Source of the DNA: Nematocida ironsii | Taxonomy: Eukaryota > Microsporidia | Assembly: GCA_001642415.1 (NCBI GenBank) | Contig: LTDK01000099.1 | Span: 1-64,000, forward strand | Direction: 5' to 3' | Length of the DNA stretch: 64,000 nucleotides | The notes under the pieces: model-generated | Database searches by the model: none | The model's input: only the letters and a program-made list of their open reading frames with translations | What the model was told of the DNA's origin: nothing | In this document: positions 28,321 through 38,393 of the stretch, piece by piece | Position numbering within the stretch: the first letter of the stretch is position 1 | How the letters are laid out: each line of letters begins with the position of its first letter | Made by a program: the position numbers and the translations under genes

Positions 28321-28509
28321 ATGTTTAATCTGCGACACTTAGAAAGATTTGTAGAAATGCCTCTTGGTAAAATAGAATGGGCCCCCATTGAAGACTCCAA
28401 ACTAATTCAAACAAGTGAGCCACTCTTACCATCTAAGAAAAGAGTGAACTTATTTGAGCTAGAAATGAACAACAGCTTATGTAAGTTTGACACTACATGG
28501 GAGAAATAA
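28321..28509 (+). CDS. Small hypothetical protein
   Basis: This is a 62-residue frame from the ATG at 28321 (MFNLRHLERFVE...). A seven-codon hydrophobic extension from 28300 is possible. The sequence is hydrophilic with a balanced composition (PLGKIEWAPIEDSKLI), so it looks coded. No family is recognised. It shares its start region with VID27. Confidence 0.5.
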   Translation: MFNLRHLERFVEMPLGKIEWAPIEDSKLIQTSEPLLPSKKRVNLFELEMNNSLCKFDTTWEK

Positions 28510-28860
28510 TTCAAAATATGCCAAGTATATTCAACTATATTTAGAATAAATTACACTGTTATATGAATCATTACATATCTTCTATAAAAATATATGCTTT
28601 ATATGCATTTCTAATTACGTAAATAATTACTACAGTGGTAATGTGTATCATAGGTATATTACTGCAATTTTAGTCCATGGAATGTTAAAGTAAAAATATG
28701 AATTTTCTTAGAAGGGGATAATGTAGAGGCTTTCTCTGTCAATATGTGAATAGAAAAAATAAAATAAATTTATGCATTTGAATTGCCCCTATTTTATTAT
28801 TTTACCACCATGTATAAGCTAAATTATACAATATATGAAATTATTCAATTGTATACAGAT
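28510..28860. other. AT-rich spacer
   Basis: The convergent spacer before the ACC1 3' end shows no gene or clear signal. Confidence 0.5.
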
Positions 28861-31800
28861 TTATTCTCTGAAGTACTTAACCACAGATTCTCGCAAATTA
28901 AATACAGTTATAATTTCATCAATTACATCCATCTTAATCATTCTTGTAGAAGAATCATGCAGCGCACAGAATTTCTTGGCTAATTTAGACGCATCAATCT
29001 TTGAAAATGGAATATTTGAAGATTTAAGAATAGATGCAAGCTCTGTCTGCTTGCACTTGATTTTTGAAAGACCGTCTGGGTGTATAACGCTTCCTTTTGC
29101 CGTGGGATGCGCAGCTGACCGGATTTTGTTACCTATTTTTTTATCAAACACAACCCAGGAGCCTCCTCTAAGCTCAGAAAACGGCGGCAAGTATGTGAAT
29201 ATCTTAGAAGATGATCCTTCCATGCTTTTAACTATTTCAGAACCATTTTGCAGCACGCCATTGAACATATCCAAATGCCCAGCAGAGAATCCTTTCCAAT
29301 TAAGAAGAATCAGGATAGGAATGGATTCACGTGTGAAATCATTAATTGCTAGTGCTATTTTTTTGGCCGACTCAGACAAAAGCACATTCTCTGTCCATGT
29401 AGTTCGTACCACAGCACTTGGTGAAAAGTCTCTATTTGTTGCCTCCGGTGCAGGGAGCAGTTGGTGTACAGTTCCTGTTCTGGGGAATATTACACCGCAT
29501 GAAATATTTTGTATTTTTGTTCGACCAACTTGCACATTCGGTGCCCATCCGCTCAAATACTCAGTAAATCCGTCTGTGTCAGATATGTAATTAACTATCT
29601 CCTCTGCAGTGAATCTCTCTACTTGCTCATCATATGGATCTTCCCGCAATTCTTCTGCAGTGTCATTTGATTTATTTGAGGATTGAATGTACTGAAGCCA
29701 CTTGAGTACCTCATTCAGCCCACTTAAATCACTTGTTACTGTTTTGTGTACCACTCCATTCTTCTCCAGGATAGATGGGCCACCAATGTCCAAATTGTTT
29801 TTATATATCTCTTTTTGTAATAAACTATTCAGTGCATTATATCCCGTAAGAATAATTGGAGAGTCTTCCTTTTGAATTATTCTTCCTCCAATACTTGCCA
29901 GATACGCACCAATACCCACAGCCCTTCCTGTCGCATATGTTAGTGTAGGAACTTCCTTATATAAAACAGCCATAGATTTAGCCACTTGTGCTGAGTATGA
30001 GAGATTTTCAACGCCCATTCCATATACCCCTATTATTTCTATTATTTCGTAGACTTTTCTTCCTTCAACTTCTCTTTCTGAGACTTCAACTATTTGCTTG
30101 TCTGCGAGTGAATCGTACATATTCTTTTCCATATAGATTATGTTTAGATTATTTTCGTACTTTATCATTGGCTTTAACATTTCAAGTACTTCTATTTTTG
30201 CACCAGAATTGCTTGACACGTATATAAAGGGAATTCTGTTAGAAACTGATATATTAGCACACTCTGTGAAGTAGTTGTCCTCATCGATAGAAAATGCTCC
30301 GTTTTTTGCGGTTATATCGTTGCCTATAAAGACAAAATCAAATACTTCATTAGTGAATCTCCACCCAAACATGGCAGCATTTCTCTTATTTTCAATTGGC
30401 AATATTCGCAGATCTCCAGATACTTCCTTAATAAGAATACTGAGCAAAAGTGCTGCATCATATATGCAAATTGTATTTAGAGACTTTGCTCTAGCACGAG
30501 ATCCACATAGAACATCTTCAGTGTACTGGCCGGGCACAAACAAATTATCAGATAATTCGTTGTTTTTTGTGTTTTTTATATCAAAATCGCCAATTCTATA
30601 AAATACTGGATTTTCATCAACAGTTAAAACCACTTCTCTAAATCCCTTCTTGCTTTGTATGTCTAGTATAAATTGCCCCGTGTTATTAAAACACCCAATA
30701 ATGCGCCATGTACAGTTATAGTCATCCACGCAGTAAAACTTATTTGGTATTTCTTCTTTAAAGTAGAAATCCATCTCATCGGAGTATTCTAATTCTTCCA
30801 GTACCTGCATATAAAGGATTAGTGGCTGCCCTAACACACCGAATAGTTTGTACCCAAAGAGTGTTTCATTTACTATCTGGTCTAAATTATTTTTAATGTC
30901 ATTTTCACTGAGAACACAGTAAATAATGACTTTGTCACCGGCCGAATGCACGAATACTTTTCTGTCTAGTAGAGCATACTGGAATGAATTATCTGGATTG
31001 TTTTCTATGGCCATAGGAAGTCTACCAGCATGTGTATAGAATACATTAATATTGCTGTATCTTACACTTCCAGAGTATTTTATGTATTCTACACATAATC
31101 CATTCACCTGAACTAGAGTAAATTCTGTGCACTTCTTCTGTATTCGATCAATTATTCCTGGAATATCTTTCTCAGAGACCCCCACAGTATCTATCCCAGT
31201 ATTTATAATAGGATCATTCTGAGTATTCTTGATTTTTATTAGATAAAATGCATCTGTTGCATTCTTACCCATTTCAATTTTTATTACTCCTGCAGTTGGA
31301 TTGCCTTCTTCTATGACCATCTCTATATCACTCCTATTAAACACCTTCTTTATCCAAATGTCTAACAGATTAATCATTTTTACATTCGCACTATTCACAG
31401 CCATTATTAGTAAAATTTCGTTGTTTTTGATGTTCTCAGTGTTTTTGATAGTTTCTTCTGTACTCAGCTGAATAAATTGGCCAATTTCTTCTTTGACTTC
31501 TTCATTGCGTATAATCTGCTGTAATTTATAAATATGAATAAACGCATCCGTCCTATCCAGTTCATTATTATTAGAAACTTTCTGCTTAAGACTATTCAGT
31601 GCACTCTTAAACTGAACAATAGTTTCTGGCGTTGCATCTAATAGATAAACCAAGCAGGAGATAATATATACTGCAGCCGCAGAATTTTGTATGTACGTGC
31701 TCTTGGTGTATTCCTCTATTGCTTGGCTCATCGTACTCAAGTCAAAGGATTGTAATTCTGTTGGTATGCTATACCCTTTAAACAGATTCAGAGTTAAATC

Positions 31801-33822
31801 TCTTTGGGTATTTCTGTATACAAGCTGCTCTGTATAACAAACAACAGCATCTGATGCACCGCCTGATATCTCTGCCAAAACATCTCCTATCTCAACTATT
31901 TCTTCTGGCCGTACTTTATACTCAATCACTCCTTCCTTTGGTGCTTTTATTCTAATTAAATTCTTCATACTTTCAATTTCCAAATATTCTTCGTCCTTTT
32001 CCACTGACCCTTCCTTTAATAGTTTTACTATTCGCCCGGGCACTGGCGCATGAATTTTATTCCCCGCAAGATTTTCTGTGAATCTAACAGTCTTTCCCTC
32101 TGTGTGTAACTCTGTATACATCTTTGACTTTGAGAAGTATATTACCTTTATCTCATTATCACTGGTTTTTACTCTGTATTTGTCATCAAACAGACAGAGT
32201 ATTTCTAAAACCGATACACCGCCATTTATTTCAATTGCGTACACAGAGCTGTCAACTTTCTGAACTTTTGCTGTTATTTGCAGCTGGTTTGTTTGAAAGG
32301 TCATTTGAGTGTCTGGCTTTCCTATGCGGTCAGCAGATATAGCACAGAATGAAAGAATAAAGAAAGGGGGCATTCCAGATAATTTCACCCATTCTTCTTG
32401 GAATACCTCTGCAGTGCGAGTAGTGTGTTGGCTATTTTTAAATTCATCGGTATTAATAAGGTCACTAAGAAAGTTGTTCAGGTGCTTTACCTCGCCTGTA
32501 ATTCTCACAGAGCTTAGTGCCATTCTTAGAGCAGATATAGCTTCATCTCTGGTCTCTCCTATTCCAAACACATGCCCAAACTGTGAGTCATTGTACGGAG
32601 TAATAGCACCGCTGTCTACAGAAAAGTACCCAACAGTTCCGGACTGAAAGGATGAAGAAACAGAAAGCTTTCCACTACTGGGAATAAACTTGCACTCTGC
32701 CGACTCTGCAATGACTCTAGCGCCCACCACATGCCTATGTCCTCTGAATTCTTTTAGTATACCGCGCTCTTTTAGCCTAGGAATTGTTGCCCCACACGAT
32801 ATTAACCACTGTATGCTGCACAAATTATTATCTGTTAATAAATCTGTCACTGTGTGCTCTACTTGCAACCTTGGATTGCACTCTAAAAAGAACATGTCGT
32901 CAGTGTCTAAATCCAAAACAAACTCCACAGTGCATGCATTATGGTACTCTGCCGCATTTACTAGCTTGCCTGCCATTTCTGCTATTTTCTTTTCTTTTGC
33001 AGTGTCTATAATGGCCGGCCCTTCTTCTATTAATTTTTGGTTTCTTCTCTGTATAGTGCAGTCTCTAGTGGATACTACCTCATAATTGCCCTCTTTATCC
33101 GCGACTACTTGTATTTCTATGTGCTTAATCCTTCTCAAGTACTTTGTGACAAAAACTGCTTTGCTTCCTGTTTCATCCTGTACTGTTGCAATTGCCTGCG
33201 ATAATTCTTCTTCAGACTCTATAATTCGGATGCCTTTACCACCACCACCCTCTGGTGATTTTACCATAATGGGGAATCCTGTTTTTCTACAGAACTCTTG
33301 GACCTTTGATAGCTCCGCCACCTCTATCCATGGAATACTTGGTATGCCAGAGCTATCGGCCAGTTTATTTGCAGATATTTTACTGCCAAGAAGATCCATT
33401 GCATGCTCGCTTGGCCCTATGAATATCAATCCATTCTTCTTACACTCTCTGGGAAGGCTTGGATCTTCTGAAGAATGCCCCCATCCCGGCCATACAAATT
33501 GGCAATCAAAGTGAACTGCGCCCTGGCAGATAACTTTCGGAGATTTAAAACTATTCTCTGGCGACTCATCAAATAGCTCAATATACCCTGTAAGGCCATC
33601 CAGATACTTACTCCTACTAGCGCGATCAGATGGCCTTTCCATTCCGTAGAATTCAAAAATATTCCTGCCAAATCTTCTGTATGAGAAGTCCTGCATTGAA
33701 CTGATAAATTTAAAGGCGGCTAATGAATTATTCCCTATAAATATTCGAATTCCTTCATACTTTCCATTTAAATCATCTAAAAACCTTTTTAACTCAGTTA
33801 CTTCATTCATAACACAATCCAT
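28861..33822 (-). CDS. ACC1: Acetyl-CoA carboxylase, multidomain eukaryotic type
   Basis: The 1653-residue enzyme makes malonyl-CoA from acetyl-CoA, bicarbonate and ATP. The biotin carboxylase domain covers about 1-480, with the Gly loop GGGGKG (192-197), KHIEIQV (233-239), STRDCTIQRRNQK (251-263) and ECNPRLQVEHT (314-324). The biotinyl domain has ESMKN with acceptor Lys620. The carboxyltransferase domain covers about 1090-1600: SSNSGAKIE, GVENL, TGRAVGIGAYL, PIILTG, SGWAPNVQVGR, NWKGFSAGHLDMF and FSELRGGSWVV. The central domain between biotinyl and carboxyltransferase is only about 440 residues, roughly half the yeast length, which accounts for the reduced size (yeast is about 2230). AGHLDMF departs from the usual GGQRDMF. 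Catalysis looks plausible. Confidence 0.95.
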   Translation of the reverse strand: MDCVMNEVTELKRFLDDLNGKYEGIRIFIGNNSLAAFKFISSMQDFSYRRFGRNIFEFYGMERPSDRASRSKYLDGLTGYIELFDESPENSFKSPKVICQGAVHFDCQFVWPGWGHSSEDPSLPRECKKNGLIFIGPSEHAMDLLGSKISANKLADSSGIPSIPWIEVAELSKVQEFCRKTGFPIMVKSPEGGGGKGIRIIESEEELSQAIATVQDETGSKAVFVTKYLRRIKHIEIQVVADKEGNYEVVSTRDCTIQRRNQKLIEEGPAIIDTAKEKKIAEMAGKLVNAAEYHNACTVEFVLDLDTDDMFFLECNPRLQVEHTVTDLLTDNNLCSIQWLISCGATIPRLKERGILKEFRGHRHVVGARVIAESAECKFIPSSGKLSVSSSFQSGTVGYFSVDSGAITPYNDSQFGHVFGIGETRDEAISALRMALSSVRITGEVKHLNNFLSDLINTDEFKNSQHTTRTAEVFQEEWVKLSGMPPFFILSFCAISADRIGKPDTQMTFQTNQLQITAKVQKVDSSVYAIEINGGVSVLEILCLFDDKYRVKTSDNEIKVIYFSKSKMYTELHTEGKTVRFTENLAGNKIHAPVPGRIVKLLKEGSVEKDEEYLEIESMKNLIRIKAPKEGVIEYKVRPEEIVEIGDVLAEISGGASDAVVCYTEQLVYRNTQRDLTLNLFKGYSIPTELQSFDLSTMSQAIEEYTKSTYIQNSAAAVYIISCLVYLLDATPETIVQFKSALNSLKQKVSNNNELDRTDAFIHIYKLQQIIRNEEVKEEIGQFIQLSTEETIKNTENIKNNEILLIMAVNSANVKMINLLDIWIKKVFNRSDIEMVIEEGNPTAGVIKIEMGKNATDAFYLIKIKNTQNDPIINTGIDTVGVSEKDIPGIIDRIQKKCTEFTLVQVNGLCVEYIKYSGSVRYSNINVFYTHAGRLPMAIENNPDNSFQYALLDRKVFVHSAGDKVIIYCVLSENDIKNNLDQIVNETLFGYKLFGVLGQPLILYMQVLEELEYSDEMDFYFKEEIPNKFYCVDDYNCTWRIIGCFNNTGQFILDIQSKKGFREVVLTVDENPVFYRIGDFDIKNTKNNELSDNLFVPGQYTEDVLCGSRARAKSLNTICIYDAALLLSILIKEVSGDLRILPIENKRNAAMFGWRFTNEVFDFVFIGNDITAKNGAFSIDEDNYFTECANISVSNRIPFIYVSSNSGAKIEVLEMLKPMIKYENNLNIIYMEKNMYDSLADKQIVEVSEREVEGRKVYEIIEIIGVYGMGVENLSYSAQVAKSMAVLYKEVPTLTYATGRAVGIGAYLASIGGRIIQKEDSPIILTGYNALNSLLQKEIYKNNLDIGGPSILEKNGVVHKTVTSDLSGLNEVLKWLQYIQSSNKSNDTAEELREDPYDEQVERFTAEEIVNYISDTDGFTEYLSGWAPNVQVGRTKIQNISCGVIFPRTGTVHQLLPAPEATNRDFSPSAVVRTTWTENVLLSESAKKIALAINDFTRESIPILILLNWKGFSAGHLDMFNGVLQNGSEIVKSMEGSSSKIFTYLPPFSELRGGSWVVFDKKIGNKIRSAAHPTAKGSVIHPDGLSKIKCKQTELASILKSSNIPFSKIDASKLAKKFCALHDSSTRMIKMDVIDEIITVFNLRESVVKYFRE

Positions 33823-33910
33823 AGTTAATTTATTTATGAATAATTAATTCAATTTATTTCTGGCATTTGGGGCTAATTCAAGATTTACTAATATACCATA
33901 GTATGTGTGC

Positions 33911-34729
33911 CTAGCTATATGACTGCACACTGTATGATTTTGAATTGGGTACTCTAGATGTATATACGGATATAACAGTAATAAATACTGATGCTGTTTT
34001 AGCTAATGAGAAAATATCTGAAAATAACTGATTCTTTCCCAGCGCGTTAATCTCCATAAGGACAAACACTGCTTTATAGCTAAGATCAAGTACTCCTGCT
34101 ATTAATGACATATAGCATATGTTAACATTCCAGCGAATCATCTGATTAGAGAGGTATCCAGATATATTCTCAGGCATCTTGTTCTGCTTAATCATGAAAA
34201 TAGTGAGAAGGCTAAAAATACTAATGCTTAATGAAACAAGCCCACTGAATACGTATAGAATAACCCAGCCAGACACGCCTTTAAAAAAAACCAGCATTCC
34301 TGCCATCGCAATACTTTGCATTAAACCAATCGATGCACAAGTACTTCCCCAGGGAATTAAAGACTCTCTATGCCCTAGCGCGCCCATTTGAAAGGAGGCC
34401 ATTGCAAGCACCAGGAAGTTAATTGCCTTTTGGAATACATCAATAAGAATTTCCATGGTAAGCAGATTCTCAAAGGCTAAACTCATTTGTGACATAAACA
34501 CCTCATATTCACCAAAATAGCTGCCCAGCAGGCATCCAATAGACCACATCATATAAAATGAAGTAAGCATTACAGCCAATGAAATATTGACAGGATCAAT
34601 AATTTTCACTCTATTTTTAGGATGAACTCCAAGCCTTTCGTGGGCAGAGTAGTAAATAAACAGGATCGGCATAGTCAACGAGTTAAAAATATCGAGTAGA
34701 AATATAACGGGAGTGACTCGTATTGCCAT
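33911..34729 (-). CDS. Hypothetical multi-pass membrane protein
   Basis: The 272-residue protein has about six or seven hydrophobic segments spread along its length (near 5-25, 48-70, 85-125, 130-150, 155-180, 205-225, 245-262), with only short loops. No signature motif is recognised. It lies 88 bp from the start of ACC1 and close to a small gene on the same strand. Function is unknown. Confidence 0.7.
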   Translation of the reverse strand: MAIRVTPVIFLLDIFNSLTMPILFIYYSAHERLGVHPKNRVKIIDPVNISLAVMLTSFYMMWSIGCLLGSYFGEYEVFMSQMSLAFENLLTMEILIDVFQKAINFLVLAMASFQMGALGHRESLIPWGSTCASIGLMQSIAMAGMLVFFKGVSGWVILYVFSGLVSLSISIFSLLTIFMIKQNKMPENISGYLSNQMIRWNVNICYMSLIAGVLDLSYKAVFVLMEINALGKNQLFSDIFSLAKTASVFITVISVYTSRVPNSKSYSVQSYS

Positions 34730-34780
34730 AATAAATAGAAGAATATAGAATAAATAGAGTGTTTTATCTCTGTGACAAAG

Positions 34781-35227
34781 TTAGAAAGAAGACAATCTTA
34801 AAACATTCCAGGATTTTTGGAATTCCTTTGAAGATAAGCAGAAATTAATAAATTCTTCTTCTGATCCTGGCACCTCCATTGGTTTTGCTGGCGATATCGC
34901 GGTCATTTCCGATAAATATTCAGAAATATTTTTAGTGGATATTTTTGAATTTTTTAGAGTGTTTTGAGATATTTCACTCTGGCTCGTTTCTGTGGTAGGA
35001 TTAGAGATTTTAATACATTTATATATCCATTTAGCAAAATCGGTCTTATTGTTTCTGCACTTAAGAATTAGTTCATATAGCCCTTCTGGTGATTTGTCGG
35101 TTAAAGAATTTATGAGTATCTGCGCACTATTTGATGAGTCACCAATTGGGAAGAGGTCTTTGAAGAAATCCTCAAGACTCTTCTGTGTGACTGTATCCCC
35201 AATTTCTTTTTTAATGGCAGACTGCAT
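34781..35227 (-). CDS. Hypothetical soluble protein
   Basis: This 148-residue, Ser/Lys/Glu-rich frame has no membrane segment. The first 70 residues look helical (SLEDFFKDLFPIG..., GLYELILKCRNN). A polar Ser/Thr/Asn linker follows, then a short C-terminal helix (EEEFINFCLSSKEF). No family is recognised. It ends 51 bp upstream of the membrane gene on the same strand. The composition supports real coding. Confidence 0.6.
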   Translation of the reverse strand: MQSAIKKEIGDTVTQKSLEDFFKDLFPIGDSSNSAQILINSLTDKSPEGLYELILKCRNNKTDFAKWIYKCIKISNPTTETSQSEISQNTLKNSKISTKNISEYLSEMTAISPAKPMEVPGSEEEFINFCLSSKEFQKSWNVLRLSSF

Positions 35228-35733
35228 AAATAAAAGAAAAACAACAATATGTATTTAATTCTAGACGAATTGTGTGGTAATTTAAAGGAGAATGAATTTT
35301 CAATCGCTCTTTTGTGTTTATAATATCTCTGCACATTCTTTTTTATTTATTCTTTACTAGAAACAACATATTACATATTTACAATGGATTTATGGTTATT
35401 TAGTGTACTATATATAGAATGCAGGTGCATAAAAATTTCGGGTTATATTTTAAGCTATTGTTCTAGTGGCATATTCTAATGTAATGCGCTGGCCTTTACT
35501 ATTTATACTGGTGTGTTTATTATAAGATTAAAGATCTCGGGCATAGCCTGATATAAATCTAAACTGGGTATAATGCATTAATAGAGTATGAAATGCCATA
35601 GACAATTGTAATGGTGTATACCTATGCACTAACAGTAGGGGAAGAAGTGAGTTAAGGAGATTGAATATTTATTTTAGAGACTGGTCTAGAGTAGTCTAAT
35701 CTACATAATATAGAATGATTTACTATTTTGTTT
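35228..35733. promoter_or_regulatory. Divergent spacer with ATAACCCGAAAT motif
   Basis: This is a roughly 500-bp divergent spacer. A minus-strand ATAACCCGAAAT copy lies at 35435-35446, about 210 bp from the left gene's start and 290 bp from the right one. No gene is seen. Confidence 0.4.
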
Positions 35734-36732
35734 ATGGTATTACTGAGAGAGTGTGAAGGCATTATTTGTGAGGAATACAGAAAGTATCAAGTTAGAACCA
35801 GCATACATCACTGGCAGTTAAGAGACATGATATCAGGAACAAACAATCCAAATGAAGTAGTTTATGTATACGCAAATTCTATTAATGTCCTAAACACTAA
35901 ATCAGAAAAAATACATACTATTTCAAGGAATTTAGTATTTAATCCCACAGCCATTTGCTATAATGATGAGATTGTTGGGGTTGGCGGGCAGAGAAGCCAG
36001 CTGTACATAAAGAACATTGCAACGGGAGCTGATAAAAAAATCACAACAGGCGGATCAATAAACAATGGGCTAGAAATATTCTCGCATTTTGGCGACAAAA
36101 GAATATTAGTCTGTAATAATGATGAGACAGTAAAGGAATACTCTATCGATAATATGAGAAGGTGCTCTGTAATAGAGCACGACTCTCCGGTAAATAATTG
36201 TTCTGTTAATGCAAGTGGCAGAATTCTAGCAACAGTTGGCGATTCAAATGAAGTTTCTATATATACAGTGGGAAGAGAAAAGTATCCGCTAATCAAAAAA
36301 ATGAAAGCAATGAACGATGCATCTTTCAAGGTTTCATGGAGTCCATCTGGAGTATATTTAGCAGCAAGCACTCAGGATGGATATGTCTGTGTGTACGACA
36401 TACGTAATATGAACGAGAAAATACAAGCAATCCGGTCTGTGCAAGGATCACTAGTAAAGGGTGCCTGTCGTAATGTTAAATTCTGTCCAGACAGTTCAAT
36501 GGACCTTCTGGTGTTTACGGAGCATGTATCACATTTTACAGTAGTGGATATAAGAGACTTTAGTAAAAGGCAGAGTATTGCAGTCACAGGAACAACAGGC
36601 GACAAACACATTTCTGGTCTATCCTTTGGAGAGGATGGCAGAAAGCTGTACATTGGAACAGAAATGGTAATATATGAGTTTGGATTGAATCTGTTTAATA
36701 GAAGACTATTTCAAAGTGGAAGTCTAAACTAA
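35734..36732 (+). CDS. WD40 beta-propeller protein, DUF2415-like
   Basis: The 332-residue protein starts at the ATG at 35734 (the frame two codons upstream begins with TTG). Repeats are visible as WSPSGVYLAASTQDGYVCVYDIRN and NASGRILATVGDSNEVSIY. The C-terminal string KHISGLSFGEDGRKLYIGTE resembles the DUF2415 signature found at the end of a fungal WD40 family (yeast YNL035C type). Propeller size fits about seven blades. Its partner is unknown. The WD40 fold is confident and the family assignment is tentative. Confidence 0.75.
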   Translation: MVLLRECEGIICEEYRKYQVRTSIHHWQLRDMISGTNNPNEVVYVYANSINVLNTKSEKIHTISRNLVFNPTAICYNDEIVGVGGQRSQLYIKNIATGADKKITTGGSINNGLEIFSHFGDKRILVCNNDETVKEYSIDNMRRCSVIEHDSPVNNCSVNASGRILATVGDSNEVSIYTVGREKYPLIKKMKAMNDASFKVSWSPSGVYLAASTQDGYVCVYDIRNMNEKIQAIRSVQGSLVKGACRNVKFCPDSSMDLLVFTEHVSHFTVVDIRDFSKRQSIAVTGTTGDKHISGLSFGEDGRKLYIGTEMVIYEFGLNLFNRRLFQSGSLN

Positions 36733-36924
36733 ATACAGATAGGCCCAGTATACTCTATCTGCCTATTTCCGAATATTTTCTGTCTAATATTTCATGCTAT
36801 TTTTGTATGCACAGGCTAGGAAGAAACAGATTTTCTAGGAAATTTAATAAATAAAAGAAATAATTCATGTGTATTTTTTATTTCTAATAGTAATATGTAT
36901 AAATGAAATTACAAATATAATATA

Positions 36925-36946
36925 TAGCCCGAACTGACCCGATTTT
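36925..36946 (+). promoter_or_regulatory. Two tandem CCCGA motifs before zinc-finger gene
   Basis: TAGCCCGAACT and TGACCCGATTT stand side by side 19-40 bp upstream of the ATG at 36965. They are variants of the recurrent AACCCGAAAT motif, here placed like a core promoter element. Confidence 0.4.
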
Positions 36947-36964
36947 TGTATGCAATAAAAAGAA

Positions 36965-37342
36965 ATGGATGTTTTCTACACCGTATCCGAAAAGTTTTTA
37001 ATGAAAGAAGCCACTATTGAGATGGAAGACAAAAGAAAGGGGGAGGGCCAAAAACCAACAGAAGGTTCTGCAGTAATCCAAATGCAGAAAGAAGCAGTAG
37101 AGCAGTTAAAGGGGATATCCATTCGGCACTACATAGAAAGTGATGTAGTAATTCGCACAGTTGGGGGGAGTAAGTTAAAGTTAAAAGGATGGTCAACAGA
37201 AACAAAGCCAAAGGTTGTATCAGAGCCCGTCAAACCAATGCATACTTGCCATATATGTGATAAAACATTTGTAGATAAAAGAAGACTTGCCATTCACATG
37301 AACATGCATGAAAAGAAGTCCACTGAAAATACTACAGCTTGA
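36965..37342 (+). CDS. Single C2H2 zinc-finger protein
   Basis: The 125-residue protein has one C2H2 finger near its C-terminus: C95, C98, H111 and H115 in C-x2-C-x12-H-x3-H spacing, followed by a short Lys/Thr-rich end. The first 90 residues are hydrophilic and basic with no domain recognised. One finger rarely suffices for sequence-specific DNA binding, so an RNA, protein or ribosome-assembly role is as likely as transcription. The gene lies between CCCGA motifs on both sides. Confidence 0.8.
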   Translation: MDVFYTVSEKFLMKEATIEMEDKRKGEGQKPTEGSAVIQMQKEAVEQLKGISIRHYIESDVVIRTVGGSKLKLKGWSTETKPKVVSEPVKPMHTCHICDKTFVDKRRLAIHMNMHEKKSTENTTA

Positions 37343-37343
37343 T

Positions 37344-37356
37344 ATAACCCGAAATC
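37344..37356 (+). promoter_or_regulatory. ATAACCCGAAAT motif upstream of DUF167 gene
   Basis: An exact copy of ATAACCCGAAAT follows the zinc-finger stop codon immediately and lies about 58 bp before the next ATG at 37414. Confidence 0.45.
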
Positions 37357-37413
37357 ATAAATATGTTTTATACCGAGTGACAGTGTATTAAAGAATTATT
37401 TATCCACTTTTCT

Positions 37414-37761
37414 ATGGCTGTGCATAGCATAAATAAAGACATAGGAATATTTATATTTTCACATAAATTTAATTTTATGCGGGTGGCAGAGACTGGCGTA
37501 GTAATAAGCTGTGAGGTAAAACCCAAATGTAAGTTTTTTATGGTGGAGTGGGCAAATGATATTTTATATATTTCACTAACAGAAATGGCAATAGAAAATA
37601 GAGCGAATAAAGAAGTTATAGAAATCTTCCATGAAATATTTAGAAGGCCTAGAAGTACTATAAAGATAATAGCTGGGTTAAAGTCTCGCGCTAAGTCTGT
37701 GTTACTAGAGAATATAACAGAAGAAGAGGCAAGGGAGAATTTGAATAAATTAAATAAATAA
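37414..37761 (+). CDS. DUF167/UPF0235 family protein
   Basis: The 115-residue protein matches the small DUF167 fold (bacterial YggU, human C15orf40). Visible are the VKPKCK start of the domain, LYISLTEMAIENRANKEVIEIF in place of the usual KVSLTAPPVDGKANKALIEFL, and STIKIIAGLKSRAKSVLLENIT in place of the usual SSVEIVSGETSRHKVVRIEGV. The Asn-rAnK and SRxK positions are kept. The family's function is not established. Its length is normal. Confidence 0.8.
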   Translation: MAVHSINKDIGIFIFSHKFNFMRVAETGVVISCEVKPKCKFFMVEWANDILYISLTEMAIENRANKEVIEIFHEIFRRPRSTIKIIAGLKSRAKSVLLENITEEEARENLNKLNK

Positions 37762-38393
37762 AATGTGTACGCATAAATAAATATTTATTTTAACTCAAAG
37801 TACTGTTTTTATATTTTCAAGTGTTTATAATAGTTCTCTGAAATATCTTAAATATTCTAAGCTGCTTCTAGTGGAAAGGCGTGCTAAAATCAGACATACA
37901 ATAAAATGACTTAGTGCGTATTTATAATTATAGTAGCACAATATATTTTAATTAAAATATGGAGAAATAAGAGAATATTTACTTATATTTAAACAACCAC
38001 TGTATATAACAATGCTAGAATAACAATCTGATAGTACTAACACCTATAGTCAGTTACTATATAATTTAAAACATAAAAACGATCAGTACAGAGGTATAAA
38101 GAAATAAAATCAGAAAATATGGATTTATTATATAGTATGTAGTAGTAAAAACAGAGGCTATATTGCTGGCTATACAGTATGTTTTAGTAAAAGAAACACA
38201 AATATAATTAGACAAATTTTACATAAAATAATTGTGTTTTTCGATTATTCCAGTTACTTGAGCCATTATAGTAGAATAATTTATGTTATTCTTATTGTTA
38301 ATTGGAGTAGAACATAGGATACCAAAAGAATTATGCAAAAATACGTTAGGCGTATCTGATTCCATATAAAGAGAGTACAATAAAATTTTTTAT
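37762..38393. other. AT-rich spacer
   Basis: A 632-bp AT-rich spacer between two + strand genes. AAAATTTTTT lies 4 bp before the ATG at 38394, a start-proximal AAATTT-like signal. No gene is seen. Confidence 0.45.
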
